Part shown: positions 47,904 to 57,420 of the stretch, piece by piece
Layout of the letters: the number at the start of each line of letters is the position of its first letter
Position numbering within the stretch: the first letter of the stretch is position 1
DNA from: Gammaproteobacteria bacterium
Lineage (GTDB): Bacteria; Pseudomonadota; Gammaproteobacteria; Xanthomonadales; SZUA-36
DNA: 64,000 bases
Direction: 5' to 3'
Assembly: GCA_021772915.1 (NCBI GenBank)
Contig: JAJFLB010000031.1
Span: 1-64,000 of the forward strand
Program-made: the position numbers and the translations under genes
Notes under the pieces: generated by a model
Database searches by the model: none
Told to the model about the DNA's origin: nothing
Seen by the model: the letters and a program-made list of their open reading frames with translations, nothing else

Positions 47904-49216
47904 CCCGTACTTGCCCCGGGGCTAACGGTACGGATCGCCTGGATCGCCCTTAATGCTGCCGCGGTGGCTGATTGAACTGACATGGAAACATCCAGAGGCC
48001 CGCCACTCACACCCGCTGCGGACATACCGGGTTCATCACCGGGCAGCGGTACGATAAAACCATAATCATCCCGGTTTCCCATCTGCACGGAGGTGGTATC
48101 TGACAACGCGGTGGGCTCCATACCGAGCGCCAGCACCACCAGGTCATAGGGCCTGGCGTAGATTTCCCGACTCAATGTATCCTCGCCACATATAACCGGT
48201 GTGCCATCGTCCTCAAGCTCGATATGTCCCGGCTTGGACTTGACGAAATTGATCTGCGGGTCAGCACTTACACGCTGGTAAAAAGCTTCCAGTTTGTCGT
48301 GTGCGCGAATGTCGATATAGTAAATATCGATAGCCGCATCTGGATACTGTTCGCGTACATAAACGGCATGCTTCATTGAAGCAAGACAGCAAATCCGTGA
48401 GCAGTAGGGCAGGTGATTGGTGTCGCGGGAACCGGCGCACTGGATCAACGCAACACGTTTCGCCGGTTTCCCATTTGAGGGGCGCAGGATTTTACCGCCG
48501 GTAGGTCCATCGTGAGCTGCAAGACGCTCCATTTCCAGGTTGTTGATAATATCCGGGCTGGCGTCGTATGAATAAGGTGTGATCCTGGTCGCGTCATAAG
48601 GTTTCCATCCGGTTGCCCAGATCACAGCTCCAACCTTGAGGTCAAATACCGTTTCGGTTTCCTCCAGGTCAACTGCACCATATCCACAGGCGTCCCTGAT
48701 TTTTTCTGCATCTGGTGAGCCGATCACTTCTGGAGCGATTACATAGCGTTGCGGATAAGCGTGTTCATGTGGCAAATACGCGGCACTCACCGAGTCCATG
48801 CCATGGTTAAACGGATTTGAAACTTTCACCTTGCTGGCCTTGGCACAGTCGCCGCAAGCGGTACATTTTTCATTGACGAAACGCGGCCGGGTTTTGACCG
48901 AGACCTGATAGTCGCCTACCTGCCCGTTCAAGGACTCAACCCTGGCCATTGTAATGACCTTGATACTTGGGTTGTTCCGGATTCTTTGGTAGTTGATTTC
49001 CAACCCACAGGAGGGATGACAAAGTTTGGGGAAATAGCGATTGAGACTTGCCACCCGTCCTCCCAGGGCCGGGCTTTTTTCCAGCAGGATCACGGCATAG
49101 CCGGTTTCTGCCGCTTCTACTGCGGCCGTGATTCCGGCGATGCCACCGCCTACGACCAGGATGGTTTGACTTGCTGGTCCTTGGTTCAACCTGCCTCTCC
49201 GCTTGCTCAAACTCAC
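47900..49216 (-). CDS. qmoA: QmoA-like flavoprotein (HdrA-type)
   Basis: 438 residues from a GTG. FAD motif LVVGGGIAGITAAVEAAETG, the HdrA signature ALGGRVASLNRYFPKLCHPS followed by CGLEI, Cys pair CTACGDC, and CAGSRDTNHLPYCSRICC. In sulfate reducers QmoA/QmoB accept or give electrons to AprBA; in sulfur oxidisers the same complex takes electrons from APS reductase. First gene of the minus-strand operon, divergent from sat. Confidence 0.92.
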   Translation of the reverse strand: MSLSKRRGRLNQGPASQTILVVGGGIAGITAAVEAAETGYAVILLEKSPALGGRVASLNRYFPKLCHPSCGLEINYQRIRNNPSIKVITMARVESLNGQVGDYQVSVKTRPRFVNEKCTACGDCAKASKVKVSNPFNHGMDSVSAAYLPHEHAYPQRYVIAPEVIGSPDAEKIRDACGYGAVDLEETETVFDLKVGAVIWATGWKPYDATRITPYSYDASPDIINNLEMERLAAHDGPTGGKILRPSNGKPAKRVALIQCAGSRDTNHLPYCSRICCLASMKHAVYVREQYPDAAIDIYYIDIRAHDKLEAFYQRVSADPQINFVKSKPGHIELEDDGTPVICGEDTLSREIYARPYDLVVLALGMEPTALSDTTSVQMGNRDDYGFIVPLPGDEPGMSAAGVSGGPLDVSMSVQSATAAALRAIQAIRTVSPGASTG

Positions 49217-49260
49217 TTTTTCGACGATCCTTGTTAACTTTAGAATCTTACCTGAACACT

Positions 49261-49286
49261 AATATATTCGATTTTCGTCATATAAT
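49261..49286. promoter_or_regulatory. Overlapping divergent promoter region, qmoA and sat
   Basis: TATAAT at 49281-49286 (plus strand, towards sat) and TATATT on the minus strand at 49261-49266 (towards qmoA) lie within 26 bp in the 159-bp divergent gap. -35 boxes are weak, hinting at activator control. This would let one regulator set both halves of the APS pathway. Confidence 0.4.
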
Positions 49287-49375
49287 CGATGTGGATGAAC
49301 TGAAGTGGCCAGTTACGCGTGATTTTCTAGGCTTTGTGAGCTGTAGCAAAACAACATTGTGAGGAGCAGATAATC

Positions 49376-50554
49376 GTGTCAAAGTTAGTGGAACCACATG
49401 GTGGTGAGGGACTCAAGGCGCTGTTAGAGCCACCGGTAGAGCGGGCAAGGGAACTCAGTCGTGCCGAAGGATTAAAGAAGGTCCCCATGACGAGCCGGGA
49501 AACCTCGGATTTGCTGATGATGGCCATGGGCGCCTACACACCGCTGCAAGGCTTCATGGGGGAGGCAGACTGGCGTGGTGCAAGTGTTGATATGAAACTG
49601 GAAAACGGGGTGTTCTGGCCAATTCCAATTACGCTCTCGTGCAATCAGGATCTCGCAGACCAAATTCACATTGAAGAAGAGGTTGCGCTGGTTGGTGTTG
49701 AAGATGGGGCGGTCATGGCGATCATGCAGGTGACGGAAAAGTACACACCTGACAGAAACCTGGAATGCGAGCATGTTTACCGCACCAGGGACACCGCCCA
49801 TCCGGGGGTGCAAAAGGTTCTGCAGCAAGGTGAGACCAATCTGGCCGGGCCTGTGACCTGTCTGTCCGAAGGCGACTACCCGGAAAAATACCCGGAGCTG
49901 TATATCCGGCCGGCCCAGGCGCGGGCGATGTTCCAGGATAACGGATGGTCACAGGTGGCTGCGTTTCAGACCCGCAATCCGATGCAGCGGGCTCACGAAC
50001 ACCTCGTGAAGATTGCCATAGAGGTCACCGACGGAGTCTTTATACACCAGGTCCTCGGCAAGCTGAAACCCGGGGACATACCGGCTGACGTGCGCACTCA
50101 GGCCATCCAGGCGATGATCGACAATTACTTTGTGCCGGGCACGGTGATCCAGGCGGGTTACCCGATTGAAATGCGTTACGCGGGCCCGCGTGAAGCCTTG
50201 TTGCATGCATTGATTCGTCAGAATTTCGGTTGTTCCCACCTGATTGTAGGGCGTGACCACGCCGGAGTCGGTGATTACTATGGGCCCTTTGATGCCCACC
50301 ATATCTTTGACAGTCTGTGGGTTGGGGCCCTGGAAACGCAAGCCTTGAAAATCGATATTACATTCTTTTGCAACAAGTGCTATGGCATGGCCACCGGCAA
50401 AACCTGCCCCCACGGTGATGAGGATCGGATCCACATTTCAGGCACCGAACAACGGGCCATGCTTTCCCGGCAAACGGACGTACCACTGGAGTTCAGTCGT
50501 CCGGAGGTCATTGAGATTTTGAGAAATTACTATCGCGGACTGGAGGATTGTTGA
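49376..50554 (+). CDS. sat: Dissimilatory ATP sulfurylase
   Basis: 392 residues, GTG start with GAGGAG before it. Catalyses ATP + sulfate = APS + PPi; in sulfur oxidisers it runs backwards to make ATP. Family marks: [78 protein letters not shown]. The nucleotide-binding HxxH motif reads QRAH, with Gln in place of the first His. Its stop overlaps the start of the ankyrin gene. Confidence 0.95.
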   Translation: MSKLVEPHGGEGLKALLEPPVERARELSRAEGLKKVPMTSRETSDLLMMAMGAYTPLQGFMGEADWRGASVDMKLENGVFWPIPITLSCNQDLADQIHIEEEVALVGVEDGAVMAIMQVTEKYTPDRNLECEHVYRTRDTAHPGVQKVLQQGETNLAGPVTCLSEGDYPEKYPELYIRPAQARAMFQDNGWSQVAAFQTRNPMQRAHEHLVKIAIEVTDGVFIHQVLGKLKPGDIPADVRTQAIQAMIDNYFVPGTVIQAGYPIEMRYAGPREALLHALIRQNFGCSHLIVGRDHAGVGDYYGPFDAHHIFDSLWVGALETQALKIDITFFCNKCYGMATGKTCPHGDEDRIHISGTEQRAMLSRQTDVPLEFSRPEVIEILRNYYRGLEDC

Positions 50555-51045
50555 AGGGGAATGCCCGCTACTTTGTTCGCTCACCCGATGGCCAAGTGAT
50601 CGCGGACTACGACACAGCAGAAGTGGCAGAGCGGGCTGCAATTAAGCTGGGTGAAGATGCACACCTTGTCGATACCCTGGCCCCGGTGTACGTACCAATG
50701 ATCCAACGGGTGGTCGACGGTCAACTGCAAATACTCGGCGTGGGTGGTTGGGGTGCAGATCGACTAAGCCTGGCACAGAACCTGCTGCATGCAATCAAGC
50801 GAAAACAAATCGCGATCGTGCACGCATACTGTGCCAAGGGCGCTGATCCTGATGCATGTGATGAGACGGGTAAACCCGCAATTATCTGGGCAGTGGCGTC
50901 GGGCTGCTCCGAAATCGTCCAGTTTCTGCTTGAGCGCGGTGCCAATCCCGCGGCGACCGACCCCGAAGGGGTAGCCGCGCTTGGCTTGGCCACCGCACGT
51001 GGGGAAACAGAGATTATCGACGTCCTGCTCAATACACTACCTTAA
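50548..51045 (+). CDS. Ankyrin-repeat protein coupled to sat
   Basis: About 165 residues, TTG start (50548 or 50551) overlapping the sat stop. Residues 1-75 are a non-repeat domain ([24 protein letters not shown]-type, ending [13 protein letters not shown]). Residues about 80-165 give two to three ankyrin repeats ([40 protein letters not shown]). No enzymatic motif. Position between sat and aprBA with translational overlap suggests a role in assembling or regulating this pathway, which is inference. Confidence 0.75.
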   Translation: MLKGNARYFVRSPDGQVIADYDTAEVAERAAIKLGEDAHLVDTLAPVYVPMIQRVVDGQLQILGVGGWGADRLSLAQNLLHAIKRKQIAIVHAYCAKGADPDACDETGKPAIIWAVASGCSEIVQFLLERGANPAATDPEGVAALGLATARGETEIIDVLLNTLP

Positions 51046-51081
51046 CCCCCGTATGGCTGTATGCGCCGGGCAAAAGTGTAT

Positions 51082-51109
51082 TTTACAAAAATTGCATATA
51101 TGCTATTCT
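51082..51109 (+). promoter_or_regulatory. Candidate aprB promoter with embedded palindrome
   Basis: TTTACA (51082-51087), 16 bp, TATTCT (51104-51109). The spacer includes the palindrome GCATATATGC (51094-51103), a possible operator. About 50 bp before aprB, in the only sizeable gap between sat and aprA. Confidence 0.5.
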
Positions 51110-51161
51110 CACTGACCCGGAGCGGACGCAAAAACCGCACTGTTGTCAGGGAGCACGCGTA

Positions 51162-51590
51162 ATGCCAACATTCGTTCACACTGAAAAATGCGACGGTTGC
51201 AAAGGTGGTGAAGTCACAGCCTGTGCGTATATCTGTCCGCACGATCTAATGAAACTCGACACCGGGCGCATGAAAGCCTTTAATCAGGAACCAGAGCAAT
51301 GCTGGGAGTGCCAGTGCTGCGTCAAGGCCTGTCCACAACAGGCGATCGAAGTCAGATCTTTTCAGGATTGGGTGCCCATGGGGGGCGCAGCGATCCCGAT
51401 GCGCACGGATTCAGCCATCATGTGGACCATCAAATTCCGGGATGGTGAATTGAAACGATTCAAGTTTCCAATCAGGACAACGCCGGTGGGAACCATTGAC
51501 CCTTACAGCGGCAAACCCGAAGCCGGTGACATCAACAGCCAGTTGTTGTTTACAGAAGCAGGTCGGGAACTTCCCGTAATCGCAAGCTGA
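51162..51590 (+). CDS. aprB: Adenylylsulfate reductase beta subunit
   Basis: 142 residues. Ferredoxin-like subunit with two 4Fe-4S clusters: C-x2-CKGGEVTACAYICP and CWECQCCVKACP. The segment RSFQDWVPMGGAA and the C-terminal tail embracing AprA are typical. Passes electrons from the AprA flavin to Qmo. Length is close to the sulfate-reducer-like form that goes with Qmo; no aprM gene is present. Confidence 0.96.
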   Translation: MPTFVHTEKCDGCKGGEVTACAYICPHDLMKLDTGRMKAFNQEPEQCWECQCCVKACPQQAIEVRSFQDWVPMGGAAIPMRTDSAIMWTIKFRDGELKRFKFPIRTTPVGTIDPYSGKPEAGDINSQLLFTEAGRELPVIAS

Positions 51591-51654
51591 GGAAAACCAG
51601 AGATTTGTGAGCGGACGGTGGTCCGATGACACTGTCCGGCAGAAGGAGCAACTA

Positions 51655-53562
51655 ATGAGTGAAGGTACATTCGGCAACCCGGAGATCGTAACTGTTGAAA
51701 CAGATGTGCTCATCGTGGGCGGCGGCATGGCTGCCTGTGGTGCCGCCTATGAGGCGGTGCGCTGGGCAGGTGATGACGTACGTATCACCATGGTAGACAA
51801 GGCTGCGCTGGATCGCTCAGGCGCGGTCGCCCAGGGGCTCTCAGCGATCAATACCTATCTTGGCGATAATTCACCTGAAGATTATTGCCGGATGGTGTCG
51901 GCGGACTTGATGGGCATTACCCGGGATGACCTGGTTTTTGACGTTGGTCGTCACGTAGATGATTCGGTCGAACTGTTCGAGGAGTGGGGTCTGCCCATCT
52001 GGAAGGACAAAAGCACCGAAGGTGTGGCTCTCAAGGATGGTGGTAAGCCAGTGCGCTCCGGCAAGTGGCAAATCATGATCAACGGTGAAAGTTACAAACC
52101 CATCGTTGCAGAGGCCGCCAAGAAAGCCCTGGGTATTGAAAACATTTATGAACGTGTGTTTATTGTCAAGTTGCTGCTTGATGCCAATAACGAAAACCAG
52201 ATTGCCGGTGCGGTCGGCTTCTCAGTGCGCGAACACAAACTTTATATTTTCCGTTGCAAGACCTGTCTGCTTGTGGCCGGCGGGGCTGTCAACGTGTTTC
52301 GGCCGCGATCCACTGGCGAAGGAATGGGGCGCACCTGGTATCCGGTCTGGAATGCCGGCTCCACCTATGCCATGGCGGCAGAGGTCGGTGCCGAAATGAC
52401 GATGATGGAAAACCGCTTCGTGCCCTGTCGTTTCAAGGATGGATATGGTCCGGTGGGTGCCTGGTTCCTGTTGTTCAAGTCGCAGGCGGTCAATGGCTTC
52501 GGCGAAAACTACATGGTCAAGAACGCCGACATGCTGAAAGATTTCGCACCCTACGACACCGCTGCGGTGATTCCGACCTGCTTGCGTAACCACGCCATGC
52601 TGAAGGAAATGAAGGATGGCCGAGGCCCTATCATGATGGATACGCCAACAGCCATGGCCAAACTGACCGAGAGCATGAGTCCAAAGGAGGTCAAGCACCT
52701 TGAATCCGAGGCCTGGGAGGATTTCCTGGATATGTGTATCGGCCAGGCGGGTGTGTGGGCTGGTTTGAACATAAGACCTGAAGAGACAGCTTCGGAACTG
52801 ATGCCGACCGAACCGTACTTGCTGGGTTCCCATTCAGGCTGTTGCGGTATTTGGGTCTCCGGCCCGGAGGACATTGCACCCGAAGAGTGGCAATGGGGAT
52901 ACAACCGCATGACAACAGTCAATGGTTTATTCACCGCGGGTGATGGCGTTGGAGCATCGGGTCACAAGTTCTCGTCCGGGTCACACGCTGAAGGTCGTAT
53001 TGCGGCTAAGAACATGGTTCGTTATGTGCGTGAGCACGCGGACCTTAGTCCAAAGATCAAAGGGGATATTGAGCAGATAACCGAAGAAATCTATCGACCC
53101 GTACGTACCTACCTGGAACACAAGGACAAGACGACGGCCGAAGACATTAATCCCAACTATATTATCCCCCAGCAGTACCAGATGCGGCTGCAAAAAATAA
53201 TGGATGAGTATGTCGCAGGTGTTTCCACTTACTACAATACCAACGGCAAGTTGCTGGATATGGGTTTGAACTACCTGGAGATGCTGAAAGAGGACAGTAA
53301 GCACTTACGTGCAAAGGATTTGCATGAATTGTTACGTGCCTGGGAAAACTATCACCGAACACGTACGGCTGAAACACATTTGCGGCACATCATGTTTCGT
53401 AAGGAAACACGTTATCCGGGCTTTTTCTATCGGGTCGACTATCCCGAACTGGACGATGCCAACTGGAAGGTGTTCGTCAACTCGAGAATGGATCCGGAAA
53501 CCGGTGACTGGGAACTCAAGAAGGTTCCGCACATAGACCTGGTCGAGAAACACTACGGGTAA
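51655..53562 (+). CDS. aprA: Adenylylsulfate reductase alpha subunit
   Basis: 635 residues from the ATG at 51655, chosen for the AGGAG site; the ORF-track start is 16 codons too early. FAD motif DVLIVGGGMAACGAAYEA, DRSGAVAQGLSAINTYLG, GGAVNVFRPRSTGEGMGRT, FVPCRFKDGYGPVGAWFLLF, DGVGASGHKFSSGSHAEGR. Interconverts APS and sulfite plus AMP in the cytoplasm. Forms the operon core with aprB. Confidence 0.97.
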   Translation: MSEGTFGNPEIVTVETDVLIVGGGMAACGAAYEAVRWAGDDVRITMVDKAALDRSGAVAQGLSAINTYLGDNSPEDYCRMVSADLMGITRDDLVFDVGRHVDDSVELFEEWGLPIWKDKSTEGVALKDGGKPVRSGKWQIMINGESYKPIVAEAAKKALGIENIYERVFIVKLLLDANNENQIAGAVGFSVREHKLYIFRCKTCLLVAGGAVNVFRPRSTGEGMGRTWYPVWNAGSTYAMAAEVGAEMTMMENRFVPCRFKDGYGPVGAWFLLFKSQAVNGFGENYMVKNADMLKDFAPYDTAAVIPTCLRNHAMLKEMKDGRGPIMMDTPTAMAKLTESMSPKEVKHLESEAWEDFLDMCIGQAGVWAGLNIRPEETASELMPTEPYLLGSHSGCCGIWVSGPEDIAPEEWQWGYNRMTTVNGLFTAGDGVGASGHKFSSGSHAEGRIAAKNMVRYVREHADLSPKIKGDIEQITEEIYRPVRTYLEHKDKTTAEDINPNYIIPQQYQMRLQKIMDEYVAGVSTYYNTNGKLLDMGLNYLEMLKEDSKHLRAKDLHELLRAWENYHRTRTAETHLRHIMFRKETRYPGFFYRVDYPELDDANWKVFVNSRMDPETGDWELKKVPHIDLVEKHYG

Positions 53563-53569
53563 GTCTGCA

Positions 53570-54475
53570 ATGCCGCAAACGGGGTTCCGGTCTTCCGGTC
53601 CTGAGCAGGAGGTTGAGCTGGATATTTTCGACGGTGTTCGCCAGTCCGATGGCAACCCGGTTGAGCCCGTCCGTCTACAAAGTACGGATAGCTTTTGTTT
53701 TTCCTGTCACCCCACGGTTACCTGCTGGAATCGCTGCTGCCACAACGCCGATGTCACACTGACCCCGGCTGATATCCTGATGCTGACCAGAAAGCTGGCG
53801 ATCGAACCGGCTGAATTCCTTGCTCAATACACCGTCCCGGATAACTGGGAAAAATCTGATCTGCCAGTTGCCAAGTTACGCACGGACGGGCAGGCAGCTG
53901 AGGGTGCTTGTGTGTTTCTTGCCGGTGATGAGGGCTGTGGTGTATATGACGCCCGACCTGCGACCTGTCGTTATTACCCTCTGGGGCTGGCGTCGATAAA
54001 AATGATGGGTGCGCAGAAAAAGGAAGATTTTTATTTCCTGGTCAGGGAATCCCATTGCCGGGGTCATAAGGAAGACAGGCAGCAAACGGTGGCAGAATTT
54101 CGCACCGAGCAGGACCTCGAAACCCTTGATGAGATTAATCGTGCCTGGATCGACATCATGATGAAAATGACATCCTGGAGGTCTGTCGGTGGTCCAAATG
54201 CCAAAAAAGTAAGCAAGCAAACAAAACAAATGTTTTTCATGGTCTCAACGGATGTCACGACATTTCGCCGGTTTGTATTTGAATCCAGGTTCCTCGAAAC
54301 CTATGCGATTGATGAAGAAACCATTGAGGATCTGCGGACCGACGACATTTCATTGTTGCAACTGGGTTTTGACTGGCTCAAAAACGTTCTTTTCAACGAG
54401 CAGACCATCAATATGAAAGAAGACGTCCTCAAGGCAGCAATTGCCAGGGGTCGGTCAGATATGGGTGCAACCTGA
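53570..54475 (+). CDS. YkgJ-family cysteine-cluster protein
   Basis: 301 residues, 7 bp after aprA. The Cys cluster is SFCFSCHPTVTCWNRCCHNA, with more in EGCGVYDARPATCRYYPLG and CRGH, the pattern of the YkgJ/CxxCxxCC family thought to bind zinc or an Fe-S cluster. The C-terminal half (residues about 170-300) is helical and not part of the core domain. Close linkage to aprA suggests maturation or assembly of the Fe-S subunits, which is inference. Confidence 0.85.
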   Translation: MPQTGFRSSGPEQEVELDIFDGVRQSDGNPVEPVRLQSTDSFCFSCHPTVTCWNRCCHNADVTLTPADILMLTRKLAIEPAEFLAQYTVPDNWEKSDLPVAKLRTDGQAAEGACVFLAGDEGCGVYDARPATCRYYPLGLASIKMMGAQKKEDFYFLVRESHCRGHKEDRQQTVAEFRTEQDLETLDEINRAWIDIMMKMTSWRSVGGPNAKKVSKQTKQMFFMVSTDVTTFRRFVFESRFLETYAIDEETIEDLRTDDISLLQLGFDWLKNVLFNEQTINMKEDVLKAAIARGRSDMGAT

Positions 54476-54551
54476 CCCTGCGGTATTGACATTCTCGTCA
54501 AGACCTTGGAATGTGTGCCCCATCGAAACATTGCATACGGAAAGCAGGAAA

Positions 54552-56036
54552 ATGCCGAATCAAACAAGCAACCCACTAAATTTAGAAAACCCTAATTTGT
54601 TCAGGACACAGGCATATATCGACGGTGCCTGGGCAGATGCTGATGACGGCTCCTCTTTTGAAGTCAATAATCCGGCGGACGGGGAGGTTTTGACCACCGT
54701 TCCCGACCAGGGTGTGGCGGAGACGCGCCGTGCCATCCAGGCAGCCAATGTCGCCTGGCCTGCCTGGCGTGACAAAACCGCCAAGGAACGGGCAGTGATC
54801 TTGCGACGTTGGTTCACGCTGATGATCGATAACAAGGACGATCTGGCAAAGCTGATGACAGCCGAGCAGGGAAAACCGTTGGCAGAGGCTACCGGCGAGG
54901 TTATTTATGGTGCCTCGTTTGTCGAGTGGTTTGCCGAGGAGGGCAAACGGGTCTATGGCGATGTGATCCCCACGCACATGAGTGACCGGCGACTCATTGT
55001 TATCAAGCAATCGGTTGGTGTCGTTGCGTGTATCACGCCGTGGAACTTCCCAAATGCCATGATAACCCGTAAGGCTGCACCGGCGCTGGCGGCGGGTTGT
55101 TCAATCGTCATTAAGCCAGCCAGGGAAACACCCCTGTCTGCATTGGCGATGGCCGAACTTGCAGAGCAGGCCGGCATCCCCGCGGGCGTGTTTAACATTG
55201 TCACCACGACCCACTCAAGAGATGTTGGGGTAGAGTTGACCGAAAGCCCGTTGGTACGCAAGTTCTCTTTTACCGGCTCCACCGGCGTGGGCAAACTGTT
55301 GATAAGACAATGCGCTTCCACAGTGAAACAAGTTTCCATGGAGTTGGGTGGCAATGCACCGTTTATCGTATTTGATGATGCGGATATTGACTCGGCGGTC
55401 AAAGGGGCGATCACATCCAAGTACCGCAACGCCGGCCAGACCTGTGTATGTGCCAACCGGTTTTATGTGCAAGATGCGATTTATGACGAATTTGTTGAAA
55501 AATTCACTGCAGCGGTACAAGAACTCAAGGTAGGCCGCGGTGAGGCCGCCGGGGTGAACATTGGGCCGTTGATTTCTGAAGACGCAGTTGAAAAAGTGGA
55601 AGAGTTGCTCGCAGATTCAACGGCAAAGGGGGCTAAAGTGGTTGAAGGAGGCCAACGCCATGCAATGGGTGGTCAGTTTTACCAGCCAACGGTGGTTGTA
55701 GACGTTACGGCCGATATGGAGTTTGCGCGAGAGGAAATATTTGGTCCGGTGGCGCCTGTATTTCGTTTCGAGAGCGAGCAGGAAGTGATTGAGCTGGCCA
55801 ATGCCACCGAGTTTGGACTGGCCGCATACTTCTACGCCCGTGACCTGGGGCGTGTATGGCGAGTGGCTGAAGGGCTGGAATACGGCATGGTTTGCATCAA
55901 TGACGGCATCCTGTCCAATGAGATATCTCCCTTTGGCGGGGTAAAAGAATCCGGCAGTGGCCGAGAGGGGTCCAAGTACGGCATCGATGAGTTCATAGAG
56001 ATAAAGACCATTACCATGGCTGGACTGAATTCCTAA
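54552..56036 (+). CDS. gabD: NAD(P)-dependent succinate-semialdehyde dehydrogenase
   Basis: 494 residues from the ATG at 54552 (MPNQTSNPLNLENPNLF). Aldehyde dehydrogenase of the GabD type: CITPWNFPNAMITRKAAPAL, FSFTGSTGVGKLLIRQCAST, catalytic Glu in SMELGGNAPFIVFDDAD, catalytic Cys in NAGQTCVCANRFYV, and EISPFGGVKESGSGREGSKY. With a 2-oxoacid oxidoreductase downstream it could be part of a modified TCA route through succinate semialdehyde. Exact substrate uncertain. Confidence 0.85.
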   Translation: MPNQTSNPLNLENPNLFRTQAYIDGAWADADDGSSFEVNNPADGEVLTTVPDQGVAETRRAIQAANVAWPAWRDKTAKERAVILRRWFTLMIDNKDDLAKLMTAEQGKPLAEATGEVIYGASFVEWFAEEGKRVYGDVIPTHMSDRRLIVIKQSVGVVACITPWNFPNAMITRKAAPALAAGCSIVIKPARETPLSALAMAELAEQAGIPAGVFNIVTTTHSRDVGVELTESPLVRKFSFTGSTGVGKLLIRQCASTVKQVSMELGGNAPFIVFDDADIDSAVKGAITSKYRNAGQTCVCANRFYVQDAIYDEFVEKFTAAVQELKVGRGEAAGVNIGPLISEDAVEKVEELLADSTAKGAKVVEGGQRHAMGGQFYQPTVVVDVTADMEFAREEIFGPVAPVFRFESEQEVIELANATEFGLAAYFYARDLGRVWRVAEGLEYGMVCINDGILSNEISPFGGVKESGSGREGSKYGIDEFIEIKTITMAGLNS

Positions 56037-56053
56037 TTAAGTAGTTCGAGAAA

Positions 56054-57286
56054 ATGAACAAGCTGGATATAGAATTTGTTCGCAGCCAGTTCCCCGCGTT
56101 TGCCGAGAACTCGTTGCAGGGTTTTGTGCATTTCGAGAACGCCGGGGGCTCCTATGCCTGTGGACAGGTTGTTGATCTATTGCATAGCTATTACCGGGAA
56201 ACCAAGGTGCAACCCTACTATGGGTTTGAGCCCTCTCGCAGAGCCGGTGAGCAAATGGACCAATCCCGGACCAGGCTGGCGCGCTGGCTAAATGTAGAAA
56301 CGGACGAGGTGCACTTTGGCGCCTCGACCTCGCAAAACACATATGTCGTTGCCCAGGCACTACGCCAACATCTCAAGGTGGGTGACGAAATCATTGTCAC
56401 CAACCAGGATCACGAGGCAAACATTGGCGCGTGGCGCAGATTGGAGGCCGATGGCATTGTTATACGTGAGTGGCAGGTTGACCCGCTTAGCGGGGCGTTG
56501 GATAGCGCCGACCTCGAGAAATTGTTGAGCGAGCGTACCCGCATGGTGGCGTTTACCCACTGCTCAAACATTGTTGGCAGCATGCACCCGGTGCGTGAGT
56601 GGACCGACCAAATTCACGCGGCAGGCGCCATTGCCATTGTTGACGGGGTTTCTTACGCTGGCCACGGTCTGCCGGATGTTGCTGCGTTGGGTGCTGACAT
56701 CTATTTGTTTTCGCTTTACAAGGTTTACGGGCCACACCTGGGTGTCATGGTGATGCGCAAGGCCCTGAATGAGCGACTGCCCAACCAGGGGCATTTCTTT
56801 AACGAGAATCACAGCACTGACCGGTTTACTCCAGCTGGACCGGATCACGCCCAGATAGCAGCAGTTAACGGGGTTGTTGATTACCTGGAAGCTATTTACA
56901 CCCATCATTTTGACGAACCGAAAATGACAGCGGCCCGCAAAGCAACGGCGGTCCGAGAATTATTTCAGCAGGCGGAGCGCAAAAACTTGCAAGCTCTGCT
57001 GGGGTTTCTTGCCGGCCATCCGAAAACTCGATTGCTGGGGAGCGACAGCACCGAGAATCGTGCACCAACCGTGTCAATTTCCATTGTCGATCAAACACCA
57101 GATGAGCTGGCAAAAAAGCTGGCGGAAGATAAGCTTGGTTTAGGTGTGGGGCATTTCTATGCCTACCGCTTGATCGAGGCATTGGGTATCAATACCGATG
57201 AGGGCGTGCTGCGTGCTTCGTTTGTGCACTACACGACCGAAGAAGAGGTTAATCGGTTGATTGAAGCACTTGATCAACACCTTTAA
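56054..57286 (+). CDS. Class V aminotransferase (cysteine desulfurase-like, VC1184-type)
   Basis: 410 residues. PLP-lysine in LFSLYKVYGPHLGVM; TNQDHEANIGAWRRLE and FTHCSNIVGSMHPV are the family lines. In true cysteine desulfurases a catalytic Cys stands in the (R/S)-x-G-x-x-C loop before the C-terminus; here that region reads GLGVGHFYAYRLIEALG with no Cys. So it is probably not a persulfide-forming desulfurase despite the sulfur setting. 17 bp after gabD. Confidence 0.8.
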   Translation: MNKLDIEFVRSQFPAFAENSLQGFVHFENAGGSYACGQVVDLLHSYYRETKVQPYYGFEPSRRAGEQMDQSRTRLARWLNVETDEVHFGASTSQNTYVVAQALRQHLKVGDEIIVTNQDHEANIGAWRRLEADGIVIREWQVDPLSGALDSADLEKLLSERTRMVAFTHCSNIVGSMHPVREWTDQIHAAGAIAIVDGVSYAGHGLPDVAALGADIYLFSLYKVYGPHLGVMVMRKALNERLPNQGHFFNENHSTDRFTPAGPDHAQIAAVNGVVDYLEAIYTHHFDEPKMTAARKATAVRELFQQAERKNLQALLGFLAGHPKTRLLGSDSTENRAPTVSISIVDQTPDELAKKLAEDKLGLGVGHFYAYRLIEALGINTDEGVLRASFVHYTTEEEVNRLIEALDQHL

Positions 57287-57420
57287 ACCGAACCCGCCTG
57301 TCCCCCAAAAGAGCGACAAGCATTCTTTGGTGATTTGCCTCGGTAAAACGGTTATCCTTGCGTTTGTTACTCCTTGAAAGAACACTGGCCCAGCCGAGGC
57401 AACGGGGACACGGAGACTAA

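Noticed and set aside
56054-57286. Cysteine desulfurase (SufS/IscS)
   Set aside because: The persulfide Cys loop lacks Cys; kept as a class V aminotransferase.
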